Part shown: piece after piece, positions 12,570-27,200 of the stretch
Layout: every line of letters begins with the position of its first letter
How positions within the stretch are numbered: the stretch's first letter is position 1
From: Tanytarsus gracilentus
Taxonomy: Eukaryota > Arthropoda > Insecta > Diptera > Chironomidae
Assembly (NCBI GenBank): GCA_038502055.1
Contig: JAXRKN010000033.1
Location: 868,001 to 932,000, forward strand
Direction: 5' to 3'
Length of the DNA: 64,000 nucleotides
Program-made: the position numbers and the translations under genes
Notes under the pieces: model-generated
Database searches by the model: none
What the model was told of the DNA's origin: nothing
The model's input: the letters and a program-made list of their open reading frames with translations, nothing else

Positions 12570-13356
12570 TCAATCGATTTTATTTCTCTCCATTTAAATG
12601 TTCAAGTGGCTTAATTTGCATTGAGCTTACGGCATTAATTAATTATCTCTTTCTCTTTTCCTTAGAAACCCAGAACAATGTCCATCAGTCGTTTCACTCT
12701 TGGCAGAGTCATACAATCCGCACGTCCACTATGGAGCTGCTATGGCTTTGGGTATTGCTTGTGCTGGAACTGGCTTGCGTGAGGCAATTGCACTCTTGGA
12801 ACCGCTCGCGAAATTCGATCCCGTCAATTTTGTTCGTCAGGGAGCTTTGGTAAAAAAATTTGAATCTATAAATTTTTTACGAGCGAAAAGAATTTTATTT
12901 CATTTGCGAAAGCGATAGTAAAATCATTGAAGCATGACTTTCACGTGTTTTTCTCATTTCTTATTTCCTCATGCAGATCGAATGATTCTGATTTAGTCAT
13001 GTCTAAAGGTCACTTTCTTTTGTAAGCAAATTATCTCGAGTAAACATGAGGATTTGACCGTAAAGGATGTCACAATCGGCGGTATTGTCATGATGCAGTA
13101 TACGTCACAAAATGAACAAGTGCTTGTCGAGTCAGTCGCAGCATATGGCCTAAAATCAACCGATGATGCCAAGGAGCCCGAAGCACCGGAACCATTCGAG
13201 TATGTTGAAGATTAAAGCGCTTTTATGTCAATCCTTTTTTTTGCGAATTAATAAAGAAAATTTCCCTTTGAAAAACTAATTGAAAAGTCAATCAAATTTG
13301 AGTTTACAGAAGTTGGTATTAAATGTACATAAATCAAGGGATGAAAACTAAAATTT
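12570..13356 (+). pseudogene. Partial duplicate of the Rpn2 3' end, internally deleted
   Basis: This segment repeats the Rpn2 sequence from before window position 89 to about 1650, in direct orientation 12.6 kb away. It has the exon (12666-12849, three substitutions in 184 bp, one causing Arg to His), the intron with the same splice ends, the second exon start at 12977, the stop at 13213-13215, the AATAAA (13250-13255) and the 3' flank. Intron retention shows DNA-level duplication, not a retrocopy. It is broken: small deletions after 12977 put a TGA at 12983-12985, and about 630 bp corresponding to parental 497-1127 are missing, removing most of the C-terminal domain. It lacks the SINE-like block found in the parent. 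No intact protein is expected. Confidence 0.93.
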
Positions 13357-15117
13357 TACTTCAGTAAAAAAATTTAACCCTTGCAAAATAAATTTCTCGA
13401 TCCGGAAAATTGTTTGTGGCAAGGTTTTGATTGCATTTTAATTGCCATGTCGTCGAGGAGGATCGTTAACAGCTTTTCATCCTCACTTTGCACGCTGCAG
13501 TCACTCACGCTTTTTTACGATGTGGGAAATGATGTTTTCATTCTCAATTGACATAAAAAAGACATGTAGTGGCTAATAAAATTAAGCACTGCCGTGAGTG
13601 TTGTGTACACACGACTTTCAGCATTCCTTTGATGTTCCTCTTACTGCTTCATTGATGCAAACTGCAAGTTGTGCGGATCATAAATTTTTTTAACACATCA
13701 AGAAAAGTAAAATCGAGGCAGAAACGGGTAAAGTCAAAGGGAAATAGGAAATTGTTGGCATGATGGTTTGTTTGAAGAGCTTAAATCAACATTTAAAGTC
13801 ATCAAAATGCTCAAATTGCGATTGACATGCGAAGAATTTAACTAACCAAAGTTTAATTTCACTAACCAGAAAAAAATTAAAAATTAATTCCATCACATTT
13901 GTGTAAATTTAATTTGTTGCATGCAAATAATTCTTTAGATGATTTTTCATTGATTGCATTGAAATTATTTTGTCATAAATTTGCATTTTTATTTACCTCA
14001 TCAAGTGTGAAAATATTTAAAGTTGTGTAATTATGCGTTAAAAGTCAATTAACATTCGACTATTAATTCATGACAAATTATCAATTATCGTGATTGGAAA
14101 TGTTTATCAAGAAATTAATTAGCTAGTTGTAAATTTTTAAATATATAAAATTAAAATGCGAATTTAGATTGAATCAAAATTTTAATAACATTTTCGAAAA
14201 TTTTCCTTAAGTGCTTTAACAAAATATTGTCGCAACTTAAAATTGACATTATGCAAAATCTTCAACTTAAAATTTTCTCACTTCAAAATTTTTCTATCAT
14301 TGTTTTGGAGAACTCAATTAAGAGGTGCATGCAATTTTTAAACTAGAAACTTTTCTCATTACAATTTTAACTTTCAAGTTCTTCTTCAAACTTTAATGTG
14401 CAAAATCTTTCTCATATATGTGAAATAAATTTAGTGCAATTTCCTCGAAACCAATTTCATTTGTTCTCAATTTTAAGCTCTAAATTGCCTCATTTTCAGT
14501 CGACTAACTTTTACCCATTTAAAGCTTTCCTTCTGCGAAAAGGGACACCGCTGTTATTCGAGAAATCGTAAATTGTTTGGCATCAATTTGCAGTGAGAAA
14601 TTGTAGAGAAATTCGAGAAATTCTCATACACACTTGGGTATTGCACATAATGTGACTTTTTATGCTAACGTTGATGAATCGCTTGAAATGATTTTTATTT
14701 CTCGCATGCATGCAAATGTGGACTCAAAACGAGTGTTTAGAAGTAGAAAACAATTCGAATTGTTTCAAGCCGACTTGCTAACGAGTTTAGAGTTAAAATG
14801 TTGAAAAATCTACAGCTCAACCTTACAAATCTCTTTTTAAAAAAAAGTTTTTTCCATCTAGCTCTTTAAAAATGCAAAATTCCAATTGCTAAATTCAGCT
14901 TGTTCAGTTTTACATTGAACTCTCGACTCATTGGAACTTTTCCAATTTATTTTTATCCGACGTGAAAAATTTTCAAGCCGATTTGGGTTTCACTTTGATT
15001 TCTCCTATCTCGCACGCGTTTAACGACTTTTTTTTGCCTATGCAGTACATAAAAATTTTATGACATTCCAATACACGAATCTTACTCTGAGTGGAATTTT
15101 TCTAATTGCTCTCGCAG

Positions 15118-15207
15118 ACAAAAGTTTTTATCGGTATTCAGGAGAGTTTGGTCAATGATCGGAGCGTGAGTTCAATGGAATTTTCAATTTATTTCGACAA
15201 CATATTG
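15118..15207 (+). other. Possible isolated exon
   Basis: A 90-bp segment open in one frame (30 codons, beginning TKVFIGIQES) is bounded by a good acceptor (pyrimidine-rich TCTAATTGCTCTCGCAG) and a strong donor (G|GTGAGT). I do not recognise the peptide and see no partner exons, so it could be chance. Confidence 0.15.
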
Positions 15208-18200
15208 GTGAGTGATAAAAATTTCTATGTGCGCGGGTTTTTTCAACTTTTATTAAAATTCTTAAACCTGAATTTAATATTTTTAAAAAATTTAATAAAG
15301 TTAGTTGAAAACTCAAATTTAACTTCGTTATTTTTGATATATTTAAATCAATTTCAGAGTAATAATAAATGTGTCCACACCTTGACAATTTAATCAACGC
15401 AAAACACCGAAATGATCACAGCCTAATGCCATTAACGCGCTCCCAAAGTGTATAAAAATTCTCAATCTAAACAAATAGTGTTAAAAATGCCGAATCTACA
15501 TCCCAAGGTTCAAAAATTATCTCCAAACATCATCGATTGAGTTTTTAAAGCTCAGAGGTAAAAAAAGAGAGTTAATGAAAAAAATTATTTTTTGTGCCTC
15601 TCATGAATGGATAATGAAGGAAGTCATGTTATAGTCTGTATATACAATTTTTTCAAGTAAGGAAATTTGATATTGTAATAATGTTCAATGCTAATGCACA
15701 CATTAGACTCATTAAAAATAGACGGCGTGAACTTTTTTTCTCTTCTCATGTTTATTTCACGCGATAATTTTTATCTCGAAAGTGAAAAAAAATTCTCCAA
15801 CTATAATTAATTCGCCTTATTAATAGACACACAGATGAGCATGTGGCAAATATTTATAATATTTTTATATCACAATAAATCGATAATTAAGTCATAAAAT
15901 TTTGAGATCAATTTATTATTATTGAGTGGCTTCTCATGCTGGTCTGACTGCGTGAATATTTCGCGCTTTAAATAAATCAACTCTACATGAAGTTCATGGA
16001 CAGTCTTTGAGAGAATTAATGACCATGAGTAAATCATGCAAAAAAAAAATTGAAATGCACGAGATTTTTTTCTCTCAATCGCTTTACTGACATTTTATGC
16101 TTTGAGTGTAACTTAAATTTTTTCTATTTCCCATTCATCAAATCGAAATCCAATATTTATTATGTGTGCCTTTATTTTGTATTTTAGCCAGATCATCATC
16201 ATTACACAATACCCCGAAAAAAAGAGTCAGCAGAGGTCAAGATTAATAAATGAGCATGGTAATGATGATGATGACGAGGTGAAATTGTGAAGGAAGAGAA
16301 ATCGACAAAAAATATTGTTTCATCATTGTTGAGGGTGTGGTAAGAAAAGTTATTAATGAAATTAGAGGCTGATGAGGTCAATTCTTTTTATTTAGAGAAC
16401 GACTAAATCAAATGCTACAAAAATATTCAAATATTTTTAATAAAATTTGAAGTTATTCACATTTCTTGGTTATCATCCCTTGCATCAACTCTATTTAATA
16501 ATGAAACCCTCAAAGCTCATCCGTTTCATTTCTCAATTGCTTCCTATTCATGAAAAACCCCACTTCGATTGAAATGCATTGAAGCGCGAATGAAATTATC
16601 AATGAAAAGAGCTGTGATTGATATTTTCTTCTTCTTCCTTTACATTCATTACAAATCCATCGTGTTCACTCCATAAACACACATAAGCTTGCCCTTTAGG
16701 AAAATAAATTTCTTTTGTTTATGTGCTCACGTCTCTCGGGAGAGCAAAGAACAACAAAGAACTTGAGGAAGGAAATTTTCAACGATTTTTCGAAGCGATT
16801 AAAAGCTAGTTTGTTGAAATTATCTACGAAAAATCATCTTGATGAATAATTTGCTGAAGAAGTGCATCTGCTTTGTTTCAAGCGTGAAACTTTACGTCAA
16901 ATTGACATGAATTTTAAATTGAGTGCTCGAAAAGTTTTGGAAATAAAAAGTTTAAATTGGAATTTCAGTTTTAAAAATTATTCATGGATTTAAAGTTTTT
17001 TTTTGCTATTGTGGCATAAATTGGTAAAATTTGAAAAACTATTTTAGATTGCATTTTTTGAACTTTTATCAACATTATTTCTGAGAGTTTTTGTGTAAAT
17101 TTGAGTTTATTTGATTGAACTTATAATAAAAATGTTCTGCATTTTATCATTTTTGAATTTTGGATTTTGAACCACAACTTTTATCTGAATTTCCTAACAT
17201 GTAAGAGAATTTTAATGAAATTTCAAGTAATTTTGCTTCCAAATGGCCGACCTTAAATTTAAATAAGAGAGTATAATTACACTTTGACCAAGCTCTTTAC
17301 TGAATTCGGATTAATTTACACATTTTTAAAATCCATTTGAAGATTTTCTCATTTCCTTTCATCCCAATAATTGCTTGGAATAAATCTCTCATCAAAAAAT
17401 TTCCAAATTATTTAGATTTCGTACAAAGGAAAGAGAAAATAATTAAAATGCGATTGTCGATAATTGTTTCAATATTAAGAGCGAATCCAAACATTTATTG
17501 AATTTCTTTTAAATTGACTACCCGATGATATTATGAACATGTCAGTTGGCAATGATATATGAAGTTTCTCAGACCGCAAAAAAAAAATAATAAACGAAAA
17601 AAACTTGCGGAAGAAAATGTTTGTGAAAAAAAGAAAATGTTTTGGAAACTATCGCATCAGTTTATTGTGGTCGGAAAATATTTATAACTTTTTTATGCTA
17701 TTGTAAATCCTTCGCTGTTTGGCACTAAGAAGGGAAAATACTTGAGATAATTTGGATTGTGATGTTTTTTTATGGCAAGGTTGAAGGTCATGAAAGATGC
17801 TTAAAAATTCTTCGTTCCTAGAACGTGAAATTTTTTAAAAGTTTTGCAAAAATTATTTTCTGAATTTTTTTGAAAAATTGTAACTCTGAGTGCTACCCAA
17901 CTGTATAAAAATTAATCAATCAATAAAATTTTAAAATTCCGTTTCATTTTTTGAATTTTTAGTTCCACTTCTCTGATTTTTTTTCTATCACCCAAACTTC
18001 AAGTAACTTCAGGAGATTAATGTGTCTCGAGATTTTCCGTTCGAATATAAATCAATATTTTTATCCCACTCTTACAAGCTAACCAAAAAAACACTTTTTG
18101 TCATCTGAGAAAGGATTTCTGATTGTCCTTTCAGGAAGGTTTAAATCCGACAAATGTGACAATTTTCCTCCAAGCACACAACAAAAATAAATTAATGGCA

Positions 18201-21200
18201 GAGGTCACCTGCATTGTTTTCCTTTCATTTCTAACTTCACTCGACTGCGATAATTGTGATGTTGCCGCCCAAAAACTCACCGCTCGCTTTTTGGCATCAG
18301 AAATCGCTCTGATGACTTAATTCAATGCGAACGTTTTTATTGTTTAGGTTTTTTGTTCTCTAACTCTCCTTTGGCGCTTCCTAATTGATTTTCTAGTTTT
18401 TTTCTTGGATTGGAATCAAATTTTGCTAATGAAAAGAGCAAAAGATTTTTTGTAAACACGTAAAAAATATGGGGTGACATTAAAGTTTTTGAATTTCTTG
18501 AATTTTTTTGGTTTTCACTGACAAAAGCACACTTAAATAATGCGGGAATATTTTTTATATTTCAATGGAAATTTTCGATATATGGAAAGTCCATTTTTCA
18601 ATTTATATATTGAGAGTTTTCCGCCTCCTGTGAAAAATTACATTAAAATTGCATTAAAAGCAAACGTAAGCAAATTGAAATGAAATTTTAAATTTTACAA
18701 TGAGAAAAACTTTTTATGATTTTCTGCAAACAAAGAAATAATCTCGAAAAATGTCGCATTTGCATTATCATCGAACATTGATTTTAATGCAATTTCATAA
18801 ATCTCGCAAGTACAAAAGAATGTAAAATTTGCGTAAAAAGGTTCTTATAAACTTTTTAATATCCACATTACATTAAAAAAACCTTGATGATGTAAAGTTT
18901 TGTCACGTTTAAAACTTTTAACTGCAGGAATTTTGATGCGATAAACTTTAAGTTGATTTTCTTGTGCAACAATTTGAATAAAATGAAGAAATTGTAAATC
19001 CAAGGGTAGTTGATGTGACCTTTAGAGATTATGCGATCCTTTTTGTGTATTATTCAAATAACTTTGTGGTTGAAGATTTTCGTAAGATTTACAAGGGCAA
19101 CTAGGATTGTCTTTTTGTAACTTCTTACAAAATTTTGAGACATTTTAAATTTTGGGAATTTTTTTTAAATTTTGTCCACAGAAAATAAAATTAAGAATAT
19201 TTTCGTAACCCTCCATAAAGAACCCAGAGTAAACTCTTGATGCTTAAACTGTTTCATCAAAAACACAAAATTTCCGCATTTTCCTTTCGCTCATTTTCGC
19301 ATTTAGGGCTGCTTAAATTTTCGTCGTCAGTATCCTTCTTTCTCTCTATCCCTCGAAACTCATTTGAATTTCAAACTTGTAGATTATTTCTCAAGATTCT
19401 CTTCGCCTCTTTTTCCATTTCTGATTCAACATTAATTTCCCATTAAATTGAATTTATCACGCACACGTGTTTCAAAAAAATGTTTTTCATCATCATCCAA
19501 CGAAAATGAAATTTATCATTTTCTGTTCGCAAAAGCAACAGTGGCAAAAAAAGGTCAAAATTATTACTTTATTGGATTAGATACAAGATTTTCTATTAGG
19601 TTCGGTTTTGGAAATCGATTTAAAAGGAAAGTGTAAGTGGATACACGCAAAGGATGACTTTCAGGTGTGAAAACTGTTTGACTTCACAAACATATTAAAT
19701 TACTGAAGGGATTTATGACTCAGCTTTCACTAAAATGAACTAAAAATTTAGGGATTATAATTTTTCAAGAAATTTTTAAAAAATTAATCGTATTTTTAAA
19801 AGATTTTCTATTTCAACTAAAATCTATAAAAATTATTTTGCACATTTTTTAAATTATTTTCTTTCAGATTTAATTTTCAAGCAAAAATTGCTCATGTTTA
19901 AATTGTGCTTCCATCAAAATACCAACTAACAAAAAAAAAGCTTATTTTTCAAGCTATGAGTATAATCATCCATAGACACCGAGATAGTAAAAAAATCCTT
20001 TTCGAATGCAAGAAGAAAAATTTTCCTCTTCACGTCGACGAGGCAATAAAAGTTTTTCATATTCATGTCTATGCACCAACTACAGAGAGTTTTAACAACT
20101 TTTATATTTTTGAGAAAAAAGAATTTTTTAAAATGCAGACTCGTCCGTTCATGCATGCTTGAATGAGCGAGCACGAGTCAGGAGAGGAGAAATGAAGAAC
20201 ATTTTACTTTAAGAGGTGCTTTATTAAATTCATGGTGATCTCTACTTTGGATGCCCAAGTGGAATCACATGAAAGATTTATTTAAAAAAATTAAGAACCA
20301 TTGGCTTAAATGACAGTAAACTAAAAAGCTGCATAATAAAATTTGCACTGCACTTGGTAAGAAAAATTGAAAAAAGAAATTTAAAATGGATTAAAAACAC
20401 AAGGAGAAGCCAAATAATTATGAAAAAAATATTTTATGTCTCTTAAAAAATTTATAAAAAATTTTTAGTCCTTCGACAAATTTAAATTTTAGCCTCAAAA
20501 AAATTTTAAATAAACAAATTCAAGTATTTCTCATGAAATCCTTGCTAAAATCTCCACATAATATTCAGAAAAATAAAAATTCCCATAATCACCCGACAAC
20601 TCACTGTCCTTTCTTTAATTGCAATAGCACTTTTTCATGACAGCTGCAAAATATTAATTCCATTCAGATTTGTGCTGCAAAATTACATTTTATAAAAAAT
20701 TAAAATGAAACTTGCACATCTGATAATCGAATTCAAAGTTTTATAAGCTTACATTTGTCGAGCTTGATTTATTATTCCATTACATGAATGCGAAATTTAT
20801 TTTTGCACGTTTCACAATTTTAGCGATGAAAACAACTTTTTTAGTTTATTTTTTTTTCGGAGAACTTCCACAAAATTATTCCACTGAATTAAATTCTTTC
20901 GGACAATTTATTGCCAAAAATATTTGCTTGCAACCGGCGCGACATCGCGTGAAGCACTGATGCGACTTTTTTCTTCTTTTGCGTGACGCTCAAAAACGAG
21001 CTTTTTAACATTTTTATGAAAGAGAGTGAAATTTTGTGCCTTAATGTAATCGAGAGAGAAAATTTTCTTCTTATTTTTCGCTTGAAAAAATTTGATCCAA
21101 AATGTGAGTGACGCTAAGAATTTCGAGTGCAGAGGAAAAGTTTTTAGTCCTCACATTTACAAAGTTGCCAATTTAATGAAGTCTATATAAAGTGTCTGTC

Positions 21201-24200
21201 GTCGGCAGCACTCAATTAATTGTTCTGGCCTGTCAGCAACAGAAATTGCTTAATTTTGTTCAAACTTTACAATTTTTGCAGTAATTTCATTTTATTTTGT
21301 GTTGAGGGATTTCTCGAGAATTTTCATGATAAAAAACTAAGATTTAGATTTAAATTTAATCCTAGATTTAAGTTTAATCCTTTGTTGAATTTTCTTCAAT
21401 TAAAATTAAATCAGCGAGCAAAAAGTTAACACACAAAATCGTGTTACTTAAATTAAAATTTAATTTTTCCTCGCAAATCAAATCAAAAATTCAAACGAAG
21501 CGAAACAAAATTTGCAACAAGTTTTTCTCAACTCTCATGAGTGCTGTTTCCGGATGAATCAGATTGCAAATCATACGTGTATCTCATGCGAGGCATCACG
21601 CTGAGTATTTTTCACACTTATGTACACATCTCGAGTGTGCGAGAATTAAATTTCATTATCAGATTGCAAATAGCACTCAATTTGTAAGCACAACAAGCGT
21701 TTAATTGGCATCAGTTGCAGGAACATGCATGCTGTGTTGATTTGATTGCAAGCGGATAAAGTCCTTTAAAATTTGAATCAGCTTGAGTTTAACTTTGAGA
21801 ATTTATCATAAAAATTAAGTCACACCCTTGGGTCAAACCACTTTTAAGCTCTATAAAAAGAGATGCAGCGAGAGCGGAAGGAATGATGCGATAATGAAGT
21901 TGTGAAATGCATAAGCTTATCATCTTAACCGAGTCGTGCAATTTGCATTTGCATTGGAATTAAATTTTCTCCACTCTCTCGCTCTCTTTGCCTTTCCAAC
22001 TGACACCTCTTTTCTCCGTTCACAGTGTGCACACTCATAATGGAATTTTCATAAGCTTCACTCTCGGTTGCTTGTTTGTATTTTTGCAATGTCAAGTGTG
22101 AATTGCACCAAGCATATTTTCGCATTTACCGCACGTCCATCAGAGATTCTATGAGTCGGTAGAATGATTTTGACGTAAGGCGGTTAATGCAATTCTACGA
22201 GCGCATTTCAATTTGAATTTATGAAGCTTGACTCTTGTTAATTAAGGATTCAGTCGAGAATTTCCGCTTTTAGTGGTAGAATGGAAAAAATTCAGTTTTT
22301 AAATTAATTAAAATACAATTTCTTAGATAATTTAGTTCTAATTAGTGAATTTAAATTTATATCAATTAATTGCTTTACTTTTCAATCTCCAAAGTCCAAA
22401 TTTTCCTTGGTAACTTGCGCTTAAAATATGAAACTTAATTTTTTCCTCTATTTAGTTAGAGGAAATTCAATTAATGCAACATTTTCTGAATGCACTATAA
22501 AAGTTCTAAAATTATCTTCTACACAGGAAAATTCAATTACTTATCAGTATCATGAGTGACGTAGTAAAATTAATTAAACTCTGAATGTGTCGATCGCAGG
22601 AAGAAAGAAATTTGCAATCAATCCAAAATTTAATAAAAATCGTTAAAAAATAAACTTTCCTCTTGATTTTCATTAGAATTTTACAACCAAAATTTTCTCA
22701 ACTGTTGAACCAAAGTTTTTGAAATTTTTAAATCATAGCATTCGATGGGATAATAAAAACAGTGATCTGTCTTGATTCTCTTTCTCAATAAAGCGCAGCA
22801 TCTTATTTGTCTTTGAATTTATTGTCCAAACGCTTCACGACGACATCCTTGAATTGATTCAATAAATAGCATTAGACGGCGAAAATGTCTCAATAAATAA
22901 AACAAAAAAAACTGTTTGCATTCCTCTTCTTCTTATCCTTATTGATTATGGCAGTGATGGAGGTACGAATAGGCAGTGAGAGCTATATCCAGAAAAAATT
23001 AGTCATTGAGGGGATTTGAAACATTGAATTACGATCGAAGGAGATTTATTTTATTTCCATACTCACATGCGAGGGATTTTCTGGAGTATTTTTAAAACCT
23101 GATATGTATCAAGGTGGATCAATGGATGGACATTTTTATATATATTTTTTAAAAATGAAGCTTTCCATTTTTTGTGCTGAATATTTTAAACTTCACCCAT
23201 AAAAAAGAATTGTTGCTTTAATGCCTTCCCATAATGTCAACAAAGCTCTCGTTTTCCTCCCACAAAAGTCTCTCTTTTTCCGCTCTTATCGGCGCCAAAT
23301 GCGCTTCCCCTTTTCATCCATCCATCGCACAATGATACGAAGGGTTTTACGCCTAAAAGAAAAAGTTTAAAAAAAATTCAATTAAACAACTTTTTTTCGG
23401 TCTTTTATTCAATTTTAGCACTCGAGGTTTTATTCATTGTTAATTAGAGTGGCAGATGGGTTATAGGCCACTCTGTTGAGGTCGCGTTTGATTTTCATTA
23501 ATTTTTGCTTAATTGACAGGATTAAAGCGTGAAAAGCCAATAATTTAATTGTGAGTGAAATCACATGCGGTGACTGAACCAATAAATCACAGCGTGTCTC
23601 TCTCTCTCTGTTGAACTCTTTTTTTATTGCAATGTTTTATGAAAAGGTAAGCGAGATATGATGAAATTAAAAAAAAGGGATTCGAGCCATACATCATTGT
23701 CGATTTTTTCTTCCCTTACTTCACCTTTAGGTCGCCGCTGTATCGTGAAATTATAAGAAAGGTCACTTACAATATATAATGCTGGAAATGTTCGGCATCC
23801 CTTTTTTAAAAGGAATGATAGAAAGAGTTGGTTCTTTTTAATAAAGCAGCAGCGTGAAAACTCCTCTCATGTCCCGGTGAAATAACCTTGAATATTTTCA
23901 GCACGAAATGTTCAAAAAATTTCTCAATTCCTCTCTCAGGTTTTTTTAATAAAACAATTTTTGTCGGCAAAAATAAATTGCTATCTCAGCAGCATTGATC
24001 ATATCGATAGGTGAGCATGACCACCTGAAACATGACAACGAAGAATATTGACACAAAATCGATCATATCATGCACATGCGAGCATAAAGTGTGAAAAAGT
24101 TACAAGTAGCGAGAAAAATTGTGTCTCATGAATCAAATAAATTTAAAACAAAGTAAAACCCTTTAAGGAAATGCTTGACAGCAATGGTGAAATTTATTGC

Positions 24201-27200
24201 AGACATAAAATGTCTCATTTGAAAAGTTCAGTTTGAATGTGGGGGAAAGAGAAATTCGAAAAAAATTCCCATCGACATATTTTCTTTCTTTGAAGTGCGA
24301 TGAGAGTTTTTCAGAAAATTGCTTTGTGTGTATTACATTGGTGTAAAATGTGTGTGAGAGTAACACATTAAAAAAAATTAATTCAACTTATTTTAATTAA
24401 AAATGAATTTTTTTAAAAATATATTTTTATTAAATTTGGACAGTGTCGTCCCCTCGATCACATGCCAGATCGAATCTCCATCTCTCGATCCCTCTTTGAC
24501 AAAGTTCCTCGTTGATAAAGAGAAAAATTTCCCTCTATCGAAATTGGAAATCAATTTCCGTAGAGGAATTTCGCACAAACAGCTCGGCAACAGCATGATC
24601 TAAATGACGTAAAAATGTCAGTCGATTTTCTCTCTCTCTTTTTTTGCCTTTTTGCCATCTCATTCAAATTGTAAAAAATAACATTTTCATTTGTCACAGT
24701 GGATTTTTCCTTATACATTTTCTCTTTATCTCACTACGTATCCGGTTTTAGAAAATTGCTGCGCCACATTTACTCGAGTAAGGCAATGTGAAATGAAGAT
24801 TTTATTAATTTGACACCACAAAAGAGAGATTTTTGTATCATCCGTTTAAGTTAAATGATACGACGATGGGTGGTAGAGAAAGAGAGAAGATTTAATCCAG
24901 ATGACATGGTGGATTTAAATTTTAAATCGACTCAATGATTTTTGAAATTCTCTTTGTTTCTTTTTAAAGCAAGATGGATTGCATTTTACTAAAATTCATT
25001 ATGTTTTCAAAAACTTCTTTTCAAATTAAATTAAATTTTCCATTTCAGTCCAATTTGAATTTTTAATCTTCGTTAAATTAATTCAATTTCATAAAATTTA
25101 ATCACTCGCTCTCAAAATTGCTTTCATGCAAATTTAAAACTTCCTGATCATTGAATTTAATTAAAATTATCCCAATATTGAAATAAAACCCCTCAAGCAA
25201 TGTCAATAGAACTAAAAAAAGCACGCAAGAAATGTTTAATTTTCTCATTTTGATCCGCACACGTAGAAAATTTTCCCATCTTGCTCGTTAAAAGGCGACG
25301 ATAATAATTATTTTCAACTGTTTGTTCCTCACATAAAAAAATATAAATTGAAAAAATTCCTTTATTGCTTTTTATAAAAATCTCAGCTTGTTGCTTTTGT
25401 GTAGACATTAATGTAACTTTCACTCTCCAGCAGCACTTAACAATTCATTTTACAAAAAAAAACTTTTTCCTCCTCTTTTCTGAGTTTGACTTTGGTGAAG
25501 AAAAAGCAATGAGAGAAAATTTGATGAGATTGAAGTGAAAACTTTTAGGGTGGAAAGTATTTTTTGGTTGAGATATCATCCAAACAAAAGCTTCTTAATA
25601 CGATGACAACAGGACTGACGTACAAACAAAATGTTAAGTGGGAAGTTATGAAATGGTTGAATAAATATCAAAAATGGTATAAAAATTTATTTGATTATAA
25701 TTTTTATAAAATTTTAAAAATTAAATTAACATAAAAATAATTTTTTAAAAAATCTCATCCCTTGCATGCAATCAAATCTAATTTTCTTATGTGAAAATGT
25801 CATGACAACATTTGCAGAAATGTCACTGACCACATCTGAAACAGCTTGCGTAGGAAATTTTGCATAAGAAATAACTTTTTGAATTACAATCATAAAATTT
25901 CATTTAATTTGTTTCTACAAAGGTTCCGAGTTACGTGTAATTGTCGTTAGAGCCAATGATCCTAAACCAATTGCAATCTCCCTTTAAGGCTTTTCTTCAT
26001 TCGAGTGAAATTTCATCTCTTTATAGAACGATGATTTTAATCTTAAATTTCGCTCCCATCTCTCGAAGGCTTATTTTCTTCTATTCAATTCACCTCATAT
26101 TATATCAGTGAAGCATTCATGGTTTTCTTGGAAGGCAATCAAAAAAGGGTCATTAACATTTATTTAAAGGATAATTTTTTTCTTTCTAAGAACCTAAATC
26201 AACAACAAATGGGGTTGGAGCGAAAGATGAGCTTATTTGACTTTGAATTGACTCGAGACTTCTTAGAATTTTTCTACTTATTTGGAATTTTTTTTAAGCT
26301 TGACATTTGCAAAAATTCTTCATTAATAAATTTTACCAAATTGATAAGGACAACTCAAGAAATAAATTCTTGCCAATTTAAATAAAAAACTCGTGTATTT
26401 GAGAAATTCGGACAAAAGGGAAGCAAATTTAATCTCTTTCCAAAAATTTCTCCACATTTTTCATAAATTGCCTACCACTCGAGTGTTTCTTTATTTCTCT
26501 CTTTCTCCCTTCGAATTTAATGAACGCTCAAGTTCGTGGAAATGCTACAGGTAAAATTTAATTTTTGATAAGAAGGCACAATTTGATTATATAGCAACAG
26601 GAAGCTCTCGCTTTGGTGGAAAATTGAATTATATCCGATGATGATAACAACTTTGCGGTTCTTTTAGCTTCTTTGTTTCTTAGTAATAAAAAGTTTGATA
26701 ACGTTAAGTGGAAAAATAATGTTCAACATCAAAAAAATTATTTTTTAAATCTTGGATTTATTTTAAAGTTAAAAAGATTTAAATTTAAATTTTGAATATT
26801 TTTTTTCAAATATCTCATTAAAATTCCTTATTTTTTCAGTCCCAACGACGACCTCCGATTAGTGGAGCAATGATACAACCGCAAAAATAAGCCATTAAAG
26901 CGTAATTAAATTAATTAACCTCTCTCGCTCTTCATCAGTCTGCATTTTCGGGTATCTCACATTAAAAATCAATTAACTAAGATATTTTCCCTCACGAGAA
27001 TCACGCGCGCGCGAGCTTTAAATGAAATTAATGCGTGAAAATCTTTGATTGAGTGCCGCATGAGAAAGAGATTGATTTAAATTAATGCCTTAATGCGACT
27101 AATTTGATCGCTTTTGCTTGAAAGTTCACTCGTGTGTGAACGCAAATAGTAGAAAAAGAATCTTTTTTCTCTCGAATAAAATACTTAAGCGGTTGCTGTT

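Noticed and set aside
12700..12918. A second functional Rpn2-like gene
   Set aside because: The frame runs into the intron, the next exon has an early TGA and a 630-bp deletion; it is a pseudogene fragment.
21184..21192. TATATAAAG as a core promoter
   Set aside because: No initiator at the right distance and no downstream gene.
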